Shown here: one piece after another, positions 8,165-17,872 of the stretch | Position numbering within the stretch: the stretch's first letter is position 1 | Layout of the letters: the number at the start of each line of letters is the position of its first letter | Source: Candidatus Babelota bacterium | GTDB lineage: Bacteria > Babelota > Babeliae > Babelales > Vermiphilaceae | Direction of reading: 5' to 3' | Assembly (NCBI GenBank): GCA_029262575.1 | Contig: JAJCZC010000035.1 | Span: 1-64,000 of the forward strand | Length of the DNA stretch: 64,000 nucleotides | The notes under the pieces: generated by a model | What the model was told of the DNA's origin: nothing | The model's database searches: none | The model's input: only the letters and a program-made list of their open reading frames with translations | Made by a program: the position numbers and the translations under genes

Positions 8165-11047
8165 TTATTCATTTACTCGAAGGCCAAAATCACCGGAAAT
8201 TAACCATGCTCCAGAAGCCGAGCTACGCACAATAGCAGAAACTATGGATGCATCTTTAATAGATAGCGGCAACTCCTCAAGGCGATTCAATACAAATGGA
8301 CTCACTGTCTGTATGCGATTTCGAGCAGAAAAATTATCGGTGCCATCAAAATTAATTAAGCTTCTAAATGCGCCAAAACGTGAAAATGCTGTTAAAATAT
8401 CTTTCACCTTCATATCAGGTAACGGCACAATTGTATCATTGTCGATCGGCACACCAACTACTGATTGTACGGTGTAACGATTTTCTTGTGCAAACGATAA
8501 GCCGCGATATGCATCTAAAATATAGAGATTACCATTATCACTTTTTGCAAGCCCATTAGGCATACCATTGCTTGCGACCGCTTGCAATTGTTGCACAACG
8601 GGCAATCCTTCAGGAATAATAACTGAAGTCCAATCAACATCATCATGATTAGCTGCTGTTTGAATATCTGCATCATCACCAACGCGGTAAAGCCCGGTAC
8701 TTGCAGCAAGTACCGCAAATTTGTTTGAAATAACAACATCTAATAACGTACCATCATTGACTTGCATGATATCCTCTAACGTTGCAACCGTTACCACTGA
8801 AAGTGTCCCGGTCATAAAATCACTTGCTGCAACATCAATGCGATCTAGACGCGTATCTGTGAGCACATATAAAAAACCTTCATCAAAAATGAGCTTGCGC
8901 ACAAAAGTGTAATCACCTAATGTGCTAAATCGCATACCATCGACAAGACCATCAAAAAACTTTCCTAATGCATTTACTGTCGACCAACCATTGCCATCTT
9001 CTTGTGCCAATACTGCCAAACCACATGCTCCGCCAACAAAAAGATATCCTTGATCATTCATATCATCGGTGCCAACTGCAGCTGCAATTATAGGACCAAG
9101 ATCATCTAATACTCCGCCAGAAATTGAAATAACGCGTGTGTTACCATCAGGAAAATTAATGGTAATTTCACCGTCAGTGAACTCTTTCATATCTGTTTGA
9201 AAATCACCTGTGTTAGGACAAAGCACATCATCAGCATTCAATTGTGCTGATTCGACCAGAACAACTTTATTAAGTCCGGTTGCAATATAAAGGGAAATAT
9301 CAAATAAACCAGGGGTATTGATGGGCAAATCAAAGAAACCTTGAATCCCACCACACGCTTGTGGTAATAAAGCAGAAAGCACTTCAACCAAATTGGCTAT
9401 GCCATCTTCTGCACCAAGTCCCCACAATGATTCTTTTACGGTTCTTATATTAAGTGAAGAAGTTCCCGTTAACCAAGCAAAACTGCCCAAACGAGAAAGA
9501 TAAGAAAATCCAAACACTTTATCTGTTGTTCCTGCAACACGTTCCCATGGCGTCCAAGCTGCAATCACACCATTTTGGCCAAACAATGCGCGGGATACAA
9601 AGATGCCTGATTTTTCGTCATCTATCGTTTCGGCCACAGAAACAAACACCACATCGTTGGCAATATTAATATCGGTAATGTTACCGTTAGGCAAATCGCC
9701 GATGCCAACTTGCGCCTCAACACTCATATTGGTATAAACTTGATCAGGGAGGATGGCAGGCGTAACAAATGCACGGCCCAAAAATAGTTGTGGCAATGTA
9801 TCACATTGCGTGTTTGTTGAATTTGAAAAGAAATTTTCTGGATCAAGTTGAACATTGGCGAGTGTGCCTTGCTCTTCTTGCACTAATGTATCACTATACA
9901 CCATGTTAACGAGTGGCATTGCAAATACTGATTGTTGCGTATCTGCTGGTGCGCCAACTTGGCCAACCACAATAAGATAATCAAGACCGGTTGTGGTGCG
10001 CATGGTGCGCACTTTGTGTATGGAAACTTGTGTATCCGCCCCGGTGCCGCCAACAATCTTATCTGCCATCGTAAATACATCATCAGGCGCGATAGGCGCA
10101 AAGATTAATTTGCGATTAACGAGACGACCAACAACAACACCGCGTGCGCCATCTGCCGGATCAGCACCACCTTGCACCTGCAAGGCAATATAAAGACGAT
10201 TGAGCAACCGACTATAATGCATATCAACAATGTTTTCAATGCTCACTACATCGTTGCCTATTTTAATTACATCGGATGTTTTATCCAAGGATGATGCACG
10301 TGTTATGCCAGGCATTGGCGGATCGCCCGGCTCTGCATCAATTTGAACGAGGCGTGTTTCAACACATTCAGTTTTTTCATCTTTTGTGTGCACCAATTGT
10401 ATTACGGCAACACCACTATTTGGATCACCAAAATCATCACTATCATTAGGCTTTACCGCCGCAAATATTGCTTCATTTTGAAAACGTTCCAAACTGATAA
10501 CTTCACGCGTAACCTCAGTGCCTGTGGCATCTTTTACATTATCAGCAGAGTAAACGGTAGCGCAAACTTCAACAATCGTTAACACCTCATCAACTTCTTG
10601 CCCACAAGGATCACACGTAACTTCACGTTGTACAACATTATCAACATAGTAGATGTTTGCAGGTTGTGCTTGCGTGACCGCAATGGGATTCAATACATTT
10701 CTACCCGCAATGCTCCGTTCACCAAAAACATCGAGGTGTACGATTGCTGCATTATATAGAGGGTTAGTTTGATTATCCTCACCATTCAAAATTGCTTTTT
10801 GTGGCGCATAGGGAATAAAACCTTTTGCACCATCAAAATAAGCCGAAAGCGCAAAATCTTGTGCATTGCCTTGCGTGCGAGCACCAACATAAAGCGCTGC
10901 TCCATTGCCCGTGCGAGCGTGCGAGCCTAATGAAAAGGTGAAGCTTTCAGTATCATTATTGCCGGGAATAATTCGCGCGGCATCAATATCGTGTGCTAGA
11001 GCCGTACCTAGTAAAATGGCTAACGTTCGGCCGAGCCAGTTGTTCAT
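8165..11047 (-). CDS. Large exported beta-rich protein (propeller-like)
   Basis: About 960 residues, the longest product here. Signal peptide MNNWLGRTLAILLGTALAHDIDA, then a mature protein of many short beta-strand repeats with Asp/Gly-rich turns (for example VVSIENIVDMHYSRLLNRLY; GYLFVGGACGLAVLAQEDG; DNGNLYILDAYRGLSFAQE), which read as blades of a beta-propeller or similar repeat fold. It has almost no lysine-rich or helical stretches and a few CxxC pairs (CDPCGQ). Start at 11047: AAAGGA is 6 nt upstream of this ATG but abuts the earlier ATG at 11053. The downstream gene is a barrel candidate, so the pair may form a cell-surface complex (inference). Confidence 0.75.
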   Translation of the reverse strand: MNNWLGRTLAILLGTALAHDIDAARIIPGNNDTESFTFSLGSHARTGNGAALYVGARTQGNAQDFALSAYFDGAKGFIPYAPQKAILNGEDNQTNPLYNAAIVHLDVFGERSIAGRNVLNPIAVTQAQPANIYYVDNVVQREVTCDPCGQEVDEVLTIVEVCATVYSADNVKDATGTEVTREVISLERFQNEAIFAAVKPNDSDDFGDPNSGVAVIQLVHTKDEKTECVETRLVQIDAEPGDPPMPGITRASSLDKTSDVIKIGNDVVSIENIVDMHYSRLLNRLYIALQVQGGADPADGARGVVVGRLVNRKLIFAPIAPDDVFTMADKIVGGTGADTQVSIHKVRTMRTTTGLDYLIVVGQVGAPADTQQSVFAMPLVNMVYSDTLVQEEQGTLANVQLDPENFFSNSTNTQCDTLPQLFLGRAFVTPAILPDQVYTNMSVEAQVGIGDLPNGNITDINIANDVVFVSVAETIDDEKSGIFVSRALFGQNGVIAAWTPWERVAGTTDKVFGFSYLSRLGSFAWLTGTSSLNIRTVKESLWGLGAEDGIANLVEVLSALLPQACGGIQGFFDLPINTPGLFDISLYIATGLNKVVLVESAQLNADDVLCPNTGDFQTDMKEFTDGEITINFPDGNTRVISISGGVLDDLGPIIAAAVGTDDMNDQGYLFVGGACGLAVLAQEDGNGWSTVNALGKFFDGLVDGMRFSTLGDYTFVRKLIFDEGFLYVLTDTRLDRIDVAASDFMTGTLSVVTVATLEDIMQVNDGTLLDVVISNKFAVLAASTGLYRVGDDADIQTAANHDDVDWTSVIIPEGLPVVQQLQAVASNGMPNGLAKSDNGNLYILDAYRGLSFAQENRYTVQSVVGVPIDNDTIVPLPDMKVKDILTAFSRFGAFRSLINFDGTDNFSARNRIQTVSPFVLNRLEELPLSIKDASIVSAIVRSSASGAWLISGDFGLRVNE

Positions 11048-11298
11048 ACTCATTCCTTTGTCTTTTTTATCAATTGCATGCACTTATTGTACTATCATTT
11101 AGAAAAAGTACCACTGCAAATATTGATCTAAAAAAATAAAAGGCCATCACATTGAAACGTTAAATTGAGGAGACGAAGTTAGCAGACGCAACATATATAA
11201 TCTGCCACATCGCGCACAGGATAACCCCTACACAAAATCGAAGGTTCATTATAAGCCAAACATTGGCATCGCTGCGCGCAATTGCCGCCTTAAACATC

Positions 11299-11327
11299 TT
11301 GACAAAATTCACGAAACACTTTATAAA
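11299..11327 (+). promoter_or_regulatory. Near-consensus sigma70 promoter
   Basis: TTGACA (11299-11304), a 17-nt spacer and TATAAA (11322-11327) make one of the best promoters in the window. It sits 51 nt before a small ORF with a strong ribosome-binding site at 11378. Confidence 0.7.
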
Positions 11328-11377
11328 TGTATGAAATGTATTTTTTAATATACCTCTAGTATCACAAAGGAGTTCCT

Positions 11378-11527
11378 ATGATACGCTTGTCAAAACGATA
11401 TTGGATCAGATATTCCGATGCACCAGCAAACCAAAGTCCCATTTCTGCTTTTTTCGCTTCAACTCTTTCTGCTCTCACCACTGTTGTCATCACGACAACC
11501 ACAACCGATATCACGGTTCATAATTAA
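11378..11527 (+). CDS. Small protein, 49 residues
   Basis: A short ORF in an otherwise empty 600-nt gap. It begins MIRLSKRYWIRYSDAP, has a Ser/Thr/Ala-rich hydrophobic middle (AFFASTLSALTTVVITTTTT) and ends DITVHN. AAAGGAG lies 5 nt upstream of the ATG and a near-consensus promoter lies further upstream, which is why I accept it. It resembles nothing I know; the hydrophobic stretch could insert into a membrane. The rest of the gap (11103-11298 and 11528-11692) shows no gene or structured RNA that I can support. Confidence 0.55.
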   Translation: MIRLSKRYWIRYSDAPANQSPISAFFASTLSALTTVVITTTTTDITVHN

Positions 11528-11692
11528 ATTTGCTTTTCTGCAAACAAAAACCCCGTATTTAATATTGTTTTTTTCTTACCATACAAATTTGCTATAGCAA
11601 AACGATTTTGAGCACTCATTTTACTGCTCTTTTTTGGCAACAAAAAAACAATCCTATAAACATAACTAACCTTTATATATACGAGTATTTCC

Positions 11693-12442
11693 ATGCAAAA
11701 TTTTCGCGCGCTCTTTAGCGCCCTATTATGCACAATTATTTTTTTACCATGCAACTTATTAAGTGCGGCAAACAAAGAGCGCTATAAAAAAATAGCACCA
11801 TACTTTTATGCTGCGCTTGCCGAAGCGACTTACAAAGAAAACAAAACAAAGTCGCAAAAAATGTTGGATAAACTTTTAAAAAACGAAAAAGAAAAAGCAA
11901 CCGTTATTGGCCGCAAAGTGCACAAATCAAAAGCTTTTGGCAGAACAAACTTTTTGCTGGTTAAAGATAATCATGGAAACATGCATGTTGGCATTGAAGG
12001 AACAAGCGAAGGCCGCAATTGGATCGGTAATGCATATATGCCTGCTCGCGGAACAACAACTGAATATGATGTTCCAGGAAAAATTCGTGCCGCTATGCAT
12101 AACATTATCAAACAATGGAGACAGGAGAAAAGATTGCCGCTCGCATCCATTGTTGGACATTCGCAAGGTGGCATGTATGCATCACAAGTTGCTCATCATC
12201 ACGATAAACATTATAAGAATGCCGGCACAACAATCATCACTTTCAATGCTTATAAGCCAAAAAAGAAAAGCAATCAACTACATTTTAAGGTAAAAAATGA
12301 ACATGCTTCAACTTTGTGCAGTCCATCAAGGCGCTATATTCCAATCACAAAATCAAGCGGCCACTGGAGCCTTGTTTCGAACCACAGAATGAAATATTTC
12401 TTGCAAGGCCTTAAGAGTAAAAATTGGCATGACGTTAGATAG
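11693..12442 (+). CDS. Exported class 3-type lipase
   Basis: Secreted alpha/beta-hydrolase of 249 residues. A signal peptide (MQNFRALFSALLCTIIFLPCNLLSA) is followed by NMHVGIEGTSEGRNWIGNA, the usual lipase_3 strand before the lid, and GHSQGGMYAS, the nucleophile elbow with the catalytic serine in G-x-S-x-G. A late histidine in SSGHWSLVSNHRM is the likely third triad member. It would cleave acyl esters outside the cytoplasm, perhaps host lipids. The stop is 25 nt before the next start, so it probably shares a transcript with the exported AAA+ gene. Confidence 0.8.
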   Translation: MQNFRALFSALLCTIIFLPCNLLSAANKERYKKIAPYFYAALAEATYKENKTKSQKMLDKLLKNEKEKATVIGRKVHKSKAFGRTNFLLVKDNHGNMHVGIEGTSEGRNWIGNAYMPARGTTTEYDVPGKIRAAMHNIIKQWRQEKRLPLASIVGHSQGGMYASQVAHHHDKHYKNAGTTIITFNAYKPKKKSNQLHFKVKNEHASTLCSPSRRYIPITKSSGHWSLVSNHRMKYFLQGLKSKNWHDVR

Positions 12443-12467
12443 CATTAAACAATTAATTAGGAATATT

Positions 12468-14438
12468 ATGAAACAACTATATATACTTTTATTATGCATA
12501 ATCAGCTATTGCCATGGCAGCGCAAGCACTTCGCAAGAAAAAGAAAAAAAATATGCCATGGTTCCCATCTATAACACTTGCACAGACATTGAACAAAGAG
12601 TTGTCGGCTCTCTTGATCTTCAATCAAAAGTGAAATCCCATTCTCATGACAAAAAATGCAAAAGTCCAATAGGTTTATTTGGGCTAGCAGTAGAAATGAA
12701 TAGAAAATTCAATGAACAACTATATAAACTCTTAGCGGAATTCCCGTTGCCTACAACAACAAACTCATTTATGGTTTCTAGCCAAAGTCGTTCATATTTC
12801 AACACAGAGGCAATCAACCTCCAAAGGCGAATCGGCAATATTTTGCATCCTGTTTTGCATGGCTGTGCTGAAGATAAAGATGGGGGAATTTGTGCCAAAA
12901 TAGGTGAAAGCTTCAAAATTTTAGGCAGTTCAATAAAAGATTTTTTTTCTGGTAATTTCAACTCTGCATATAACAAACTAAAAGGTGATAAAGGATTGTG
13001 GGAATCACTCAAAAATACTACTGCTGCGATTGTTGGCGCAACATTTGGCGCAGGTGTGGAACGCGTACTGTTTAACACCGGTTTTTATGGTTCGAGCGGA
13101 ACCAGTGAAAGCAATGGGCACAAATCATTGCAGGTAATTTTGGATGCTGAACAAAACATACAAAAACATTTTCCAAATTGGAACGCAAAAAAACAATGCC
13201 CCCACGGTATTTTTGGTTGTCCTAAATTAGGAAATCACAGTAAACAATTGCTCATTGCTATGCATGCCCTTTTTGGCAACATTGCAGATTATGAAGATAG
13301 AACCGGCCATGACTATTTTCAAGATAATGATGAAACCGACAGACTTCTAATCTTCCTTTCCAAATTAGTAACTCGCATATGTGAAGAAAATATCGTATAT
13401 GCCGCTGCAAGCAAAGGAGCTGCACCACCGGATGATAAAGAACTTATACCATACTTAAAGATTACGCATAACCTTGTAGCATTACCGACCGAATTACATC
13501 AAATTCGAGCTAGCTGGAAAAAAAATAAAGATGCAATTGACAAACTCCTTTCAATTTTGCCATTAAAAGAACAACGTGAGCTTTATGACTATATGAGAAC
13601 ATTAATGCTTAGAGCTGAAGATCCAAGCTATGCCCACAAAAGCGGTGACGCTAGTACTCATTTACTTTTTGCTGGCCCAAGCGGATCTGGCAAAACCTAC
13701 GTTGCACTCAAAATCTTAGAATTACTCGACTTTCCTATTATGAAAATCACCCTAGATGAATTAAGAGAGGGCCAAAATGTTTCATATATTGATCTAGATG
13801 ATCTTGCAGATGAAGACGAAAAACTCTCGGGTATCGAAACAAAAATGCTGCGTCTCAAAAAAGATAAAAAGAGAGGCATTTCCTCACTCAATCCAGTCAT
13901 GTTCATAGATGAACTTGATGAAGATCGCAATTATACCGTGAGTGACTTAAAGGACCAACTTGATCAATTTAAAAAACTATACCTACCGTCCCTGGGCCTC
14001 ACCTTGCCAGGTTTTTTGTATTGCATGTTTACCACAAATAATACTAAATTGGTAAAAGATCCAGCATTGATGGGAAGATTCGTTCAAGTTCTTTTCCCCG
14101 AAATGCCAATTAAAAAGAAAATTGAAATTTTGTTTCCGGCACTTCAAGCAAAGGTGGAACATTATCCAGAGCTAAAAGAAAAACATGATGACTTATTCTT
14201 CAAAAACCGCGTTGAAAAATATGTAAAATTTAACCCCGCGATTAATCTCAGAATCCTCATGGCAAATATAGATAGTGTTATTGCCCACGCCCTCACTCAT
14301 ATTAAAGTCAAACAAGGTGACGACTTTCTTGTTCCAACAGCTGATCGCGAAAATAAACTAGAAACATTTAAGGAATTTCTCGAACGAAAATTCACGGGAC
14401 TCGACCTCGGAGATGACAGCGACTCTGATGACGATTAA
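12468..14438 (+). CDS. Exported AAA+ ATPase, copy 1
   Basis: 656 residues. Signal peptide MKQLYILLLCIISYCHGSA; a helical domain with a cysteine motif (KKQCPHGIFGCPKLG); then an AAA+ module with Walker A GPSGSGKT (403-410), Walker B FIDELDED (Asp481, Glu482), a sensor-1-like FTTNNTK and a likely arginine finger in LMGRF. The tail is very acidic (GDDSDSDDD). An ATPase behind a Sec signal is unusual because the periplasm lacks ATP. The ATG at 12468 is preferred to an in-frame start at 12429 because AGGA precedes it and it gives a proper signal peptide. A diverged full-length paralog is at 60191-62035. Confidence 0.83.
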   Translation: MKQLYILLLCIISYCHGSASTSQEKEKKYAMVPIYNTCTDIEQRVVGSLDLQSKVKSHSHDKKCKSPIGLFGLAVEMNRKFNEQLYKLLAEFPLPTTTNSFMVSSQSRSYFNTEAINLQRRIGNILHPVLHGCAEDKDGGICAKIGESFKILGSSIKDFFSGNFNSAYNKLKGDKGLWESLKNTTAAIVGATFGAGVERVLFNTGFYGSSGTSESNGHKSLQVILDAEQNIQKHFPNWNAKKQCPHGIFGCPKLGNHSKQLLIAMHALFGNIADYEDRTGHDYFQDNDETDRLLIFLSKLVTRICEENIVYAAASKGAAPPDDKELIPYLKITHNLVALPTELHQIRASWKKNKDAIDKLLSILPLKEQRELYDYMRTLMLRAEDPSYAHKSGDASTHLLFAGPSGSGKTYVALKILELLDFPIMKITLDELREGQNVSYIDLDDLADEDEKLSGIETKMLRLKKDKKRGISSLNPVMFIDELDEDRNYTVSDLKDQLDQFKKLYLPSLGLTLPGFLYCMFTTNNTKLVKDPALMGRFVQVLFPEMPIKKKIEILFPALQAKVEHYPELKEKHDDLFFKNRVEKYVKFNPAINLRILMANIDSVIAHALTHIKVKQGDDFLVPTADRENKLETFKEFLERKFTGLDLGDDSDSDDD

Positions 14439-14531
14439 TTAAACCATGCATGGGTAAGCGATTTGCAAAATAGTTTACCCATGTTACGCTTATGTTAATT
14501 AGGGTTTTTTATTTTTAGGGGTACACATCTC

Positions 14532-16076
14532 ATGCACGCAAAAGTCTTTTCCGCCACAACGGTGGGGGTTAACGCATACAAAGTTGAAGTCGAAGTCGAT
14601 TTATCTTATGGCTTAATTAAATTCATCGTGGTCGGCTTGCCAGACACTGCAATTAAAGAAAGCGAACATCGCATTTCCAGTGCAATTAAAAACAGCGGTT
14701 TTCAACTTCCCCCAAAACGCATTATCGTTAATTTAGCACCAGCAGATTTAAAAAAAGTTGGGACATTGTTCGATCTCCCCGCAGCAATTGGCATATTAAT
14801 GGCCGACAAGCAACTTCAAATAAACAAAGAGTTTTTGAAAGAAACATTGTGGCTCGGTGAACTTTCACTCGATGGCATTGTGCGCCCCATAAAAGGAGCA
14901 ATTGCCGTTGCAACTGATGCAAAAAAATTAGGCATAAAACGCATTATTTTGCCCAAAGCAAATGCTAAGGAAGCCGCACTCATCAAAGATATCGAAATTA
15001 TTGGTGTTTCTCACTTGACCGAAGTTGCCGCATATATTCGCAATGAAGTAATCATTGCTCCAACCGTGACCAATTTTGATGATTATGCACAACAACATAA
15101 AAATCACACCATCGATTTTGATCAAGTTAAAGGTCAACGATTGGCAAAACGTGCGTTGCAAATTGCAGCCGCAGGTAGGCACAATATTCTTTTTATTGGT
15201 TCACCTGGTGCGGGCAAAACAATGCTCGCAAAACGATTAGCAACTATTATGCCTGATATGCATTTTGATGAAGTGCTGCAAACAAGTAAAATTTATTCGA
15301 TTAGCGGCAAATTGCACAACAAGCCTCTTGTGGTTGAACGCCCCTTTCGTGCGCCACATCACACCATTTCCCAAGCAGGTTTAGTTGGCGGTGGCTCAAA
15401 TCCACAACCGGGGGAGATAAGTTTGGCACATAACGGCATTTTATTTTTGGATGAACTTACTGAATTTAAACGTGACACACTTGAAGTATTGCGCCAACCT
15501 CTTGAGCACAAAAAAGTCTCTATTGCTCGCGTGCAACAATCGCTTGAATATCCCGCATCTTTTTTGTTGGTCGCGGCACTCAATCCATGCCCATGTGGCT
15601 ATTGGGGCGACAAAAAACGCAGATGTGTGTGCGCACCGCAACAAATTGCACGCTATTTGAATAAACTCTCTGGCCCATTGCTCGATCGCATCGATCTGCA
15701 AGTGCACGTGCAATCGATTGAATATGACATGATCAAAGATACCAAAACGCCTACTGCTAGTTCCGCCAAAATTTATGAAGGTGTGGCATGTGCACTAGAG
15801 CAACAACGTAAACGTTTCGGGACACATAGCAAATACAATAATGAAATGACATCAGATGAAGTTGATAAACATTGCCAGCTCACCGATGATGCTGAAGAGT
15901 TGATCAAACTTGCATTTGCCAAAATGCATTTGAGCATGCGAGGCTATCATAAAATCATAAAAGTTGCGCGCACTATTGCCGATTTGGCAGGTGTTGTTAT
16001 GATTGAAGCAAAACATATGCGAGAGGCAATCATGTATCGCTCATTGGATCAAGCGCTTGAAAGGCAACGACACTAG
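14532..16076 (+). CDS. comM: YifB/ComM-family Mg-chelatase-like ATPase
   Basis: 514 residues, the normal size for the family. The N-terminal Lon-protease-like domain (AKVFSATTVGVNAYKVEVEV) is followed by the AAA+ domain with GSPGAGKTMLAKRL (about 222), the Mg-chelatase signature VGGGSNPQPGEISLAHNG, Walker B GILFLDEL and the zinc-like cysteine cluster NPCPCGYWGDKKRRCVC. ComM is a hexameric branch-migration helicase that helps integrate DNA during natural transformation. Intact and cytoplasmic. It follows an exported gene but has its own AGGGG ribosome-binding site. Confidence 0.95.
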   Translation: MHAKVFSATTVGVNAYKVEVEVDLSYGLIKFIVVGLPDTAIKESEHRISSAIKNSGFQLPPKRIIVNLAPADLKKVGTLFDLPAAIGILMADKQLQINKEFLKETLWLGELSLDGIVRPIKGAIAVATDAKKLGIKRIILPKANAKEAALIKDIEIIGVSHLTEVAAYIRNEVIIAPTVTNFDDYAQQHKNHTIDFDQVKGQRLAKRALQIAAAGRHNILFIGSPGAGKTMLAKRLATIMPDMHFDEVLQTSKIYSISGKLHNKPLVVERPFRAPHHTISQAGLVGGGSNPQPGEISLAHNGILFLDELTEFKRDTLEVLRQPLEHKKVSIARVQQSLEYPASFLLVAALNPCPCGYWGDKKRRCVCAPQQIARYLNKLSGPLLDRIDLQVHVQSIEYDMIKDTKTPTASSAKIYEGVACALEQQRKRFGTHSKYNNEMTSDEVDKHCQLTDDAEELIKLAFAKMHLSMRGYHKIIKVARTIADLAGVVMIEAKHMREAIMYRSLDQALERQRH

Positions 16077-16135
16077 TGTCAACGACAATAGTATCAGCGA
16101 TACTTGTATCAGCGATACTCGTATCAGCGACAATA
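16076..16135 (+). repeat. Four-unit 15-bp tandem repeat
   Basis: Four 15-nt units begin at the last base of the comM stop codon: GTGTCAACGACAATA, GTATCAGCGATACTT, GTATCAGCGATACTC and GTATCAGCGACAATA. The middle units each contain the small palindrome GTATCAGCGATAC. The array fills the gap between comM and acpS and ends just before the acpS ribosome-binding site. Confidence 0.85.
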
Positions 16136-16150
16136 ATTTAGGAATAAGTA

Positions 16151-16558
16151 ATGATTTTAGGAATTGGTATTGATGCAGTCGAAGTTGCAAGATTCTCTGA
16201 TTGGCACAATAAAACACCCGAACAACTGCAAAAAATATTCTCACTTGATGAAATGGAATATTGCTTGAGTGGTAATGCGCAAACTTCTGCCGAACGTTTT
16301 GCAGCACGTTTTGCTGCACGTGAAGCATTTTTTAAAGCGTTTCATGCAATGTGTGATACACACAATATCGAAAATCACGGTGGCCTATTCACCATTCAAA
16401 AGTTAGTACATGTTGAACGCAACGCAAAAGGTGTGCCAACATTGCATATCGATTGGCAAACATTACTGCCAGAATTAAAATATGTGCCAGTGGCACATAT
16501 TTCATTAACGCACACCAAAAATATTGCATCGGCAATTGTTGTGCTGGAACAATCTTAA
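16151..16558 (+). CDS. acpS: Holo-[acyl-carrier-protein] synthase
   Basis: Transfers 4'-phosphopantetheine from coenzyme A to the serine of acyl carrier protein. 135 residues with GIGIDAVEVARF at the N-terminus (Mg-binding Asp8), RFAARFAAREAFFKAF carrying the second metal-binding glutamate, and HISLTHTKNIASAIVVLE at the end. AGGA lies 8 nt before the ATG. The protein is full length and conserved, a housekeeping gene between lineage-specific ones. A 15-bp tandem repeat separates it from comM. Confidence 0.93.
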   Translation: MILGIGIDAVEVARFSDWHNKTPEQLQKIFSLDEMEYCLSGNAQTSAERFAARFAAREAFFKAFHAMCDTHNIENHGGLFTIQKLVHVERNAKGVPTLHIDWQTLLPELKYVPVAHISLTHTKNIASAIVVLEQS

Positions 16559-16641
16559 CATTGACGTTGAATATCTTTTGTTGTTAAAGTCTCCTTTGAA
16601 GAACGTAAATCTAGCTATATTCCTTAGGAGAGCATCATATA

Positions 16642-17559
16642 ATGAAGCCGACACAAAAATCACTAGCAAATCACTTATTAATATTAATGCTACTAATGAA
16701 CTTTGCACTGAGCGACTGTTTAGGGATGGACGATAGTGAATGCTCTTATTCAGAACTTGTTTTGGCAACACGTCGTCATGCACAAAAGCAAGCACAAGAG
16801 ATTAACCGTTTACGCCAAGAGAACAACAAATTACTCAAAAAAAACAATAAAAACAGCTCAAAAACAATGAAAAAACCTCACAATCTTGACATCATTCATA
16901 AAAGATTAAATGTCGCCTTTACCCTTGGCATAGATCAATTTGATCCTGTAATTGAAAAATGCTACCAGGACTCTGCTTACACTTTTTTAAAATTGGCCAA
17001 ACTAAATGCTCACACAAACAACTCAGACTTAGTGAAAATCTATGCAAAAATGCAAAAATTTGGGCTCAACAAGGCATTAAAAAATGAGGAAACCCTAATA
17101 AGAGCAAAAGCTCTATATAAAGCACTACAGGGCTATCCAAAAGTGAGCAATGCTTTGTATCAAGCCATAACTGCATCTAAATCTGAAAAAGGAGAAACCC
17201 GACAAAAAAAATGGCAAAAATTTAGAGAAACTGCCAACGATCGCTTAACTCTGCTTGCAAAGATAACTATTCCAAAATTGCAACCAGCTAAACCTAAAAG
17301 CAGGCATCCCCTAACAAATTTTATCGCCAAAAACGTAAATCTCAAATTAAGCACCGAACAGCAAATTCACTATCAAGCATTGCAAATTGTGCTTTATTCT
17401 TTTAGGCAGATTCAACGGCGTTATGATCCTAAAACCGATTATGGCCTTATAAAATATAATATTCCTTTACAGCCAGACCAGCAACATGTTACTGAATATC
17501 CTGAAAGGAATATTGCGCTTTGTAAGGTTGAAGCAGCCAACGCTCATACCCAACAGTAG
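16642..17559 (+). CDS. Exported protein with coiled coil, paralog 1
   Basis: Unknown family, 305 residues. An N-terminal hydrophobic stretch (HLLILMLLMNFALSDCLG) acts as signal peptide or anchor, followed by a short coiled coil (AQEINRLRQENNKLLKKNN) and a helical body. The C-terminal LKLSTEQQIHYQALQIVLYSF matches KLSAEQTVQYKALQIVLYSF in the gene at 18070, so the two are paralogs. AGGAGA precedes the start. Its last 71 nt overlap the 3' end of the convergent gene at 17489-17872. Confidence 0.75.
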   Translation: MKPTQKSLANHLLILMLLMNFALSDCLGMDDSECSYSELVLATRRHAQKQAQEINRLRQENNKLLKKNNKNSSKTMKKPHNLDIIHKRLNVAFTLGIDQFDPVIEKCYQDSAYTFLKLAKLNAHTNNSDLVKIYAKMQKFGLNKALKNEETLIRAKALYKALQGYPKVSNALYQAITASKSEKGETRQKKWQKFRETANDRLTLLAKITIPKLQPAKPKSRHPLTNFIAKNVNLKLSTEQQIHYQALQIVLYSFRQIQRRYDPKTDYGLIKYNIPLQPDQQHVTEYPERNIALCKVEAANAHTQQ

Positions 17560-17872
17560 CGCCAATCATCAATTCACATAAAGTCCTACCATCATCGCCT
17601 TCTTTGCGCAGCCCTCTTTGCACGCTTCTATTTAGGAAATTACGCGCCTGTCTTTTCTTTGTAAAACAACCAGTACGCACCAGGTGATTAATCATAGAAG
17701 CCACATAGCCAGCTTTTCCTTTTTTTGAAAGAGGAACACCATTCTTTTTACAAGTAGATACCAACAACGCCTCCAATCCCTTGAGCTCACAATAACGCAA
17801 GACATTGCGCGCAACATCTTTATCTGCACATTCAACTGCACACGATAACAATGCAAAAAACAATAATTTCAT
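17489..17872 (-). CDS. Small exported protein of unknown function
   Basis: 127 residues with a signal peptide (MKLLFFALLSCAVECA) and a basic, helical mature region (KKGKAGYVASMINHLVRTG; RQARNFLNRSVQRGLRKEG). No family recognised. It is convergent with, and overlaps by 71 nt, the preceding exported gene; the overlap covers only its last 23 codons, so either gene could be slightly mis-ended, but both have coding-like composition. No strong Shine-Dalgarno. Confidence 0.6.
   Translation of the reverse strand: MKLLFFALLSCAVECADKDVARNVLRYCELKGLEALLVSTCKKNGVPLSKKGKAGYVASMINHLVRTGCFTKKRQARNFLNRSVQRGLRKEGDDGRTLCELMIGATVGYERWLLQPYKAQYSFQDIQ

Noticed and set aside
11103-11298. tRNA or small RNA in the intergenic gap
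   Set aside because: No cloverleaf, no CCA end and no T-loop GTTCRA in the right context could be found.
12644-13078. 144-residue antisense ORF in the AAA+ gene
   Set aside because: Serine-rich antisense shadow of a conserved coding region.
16076-16135. CRISPR array
   Set aside because: The 15-bp units are contiguous, without spacers, and no cas gene is present anywhere.
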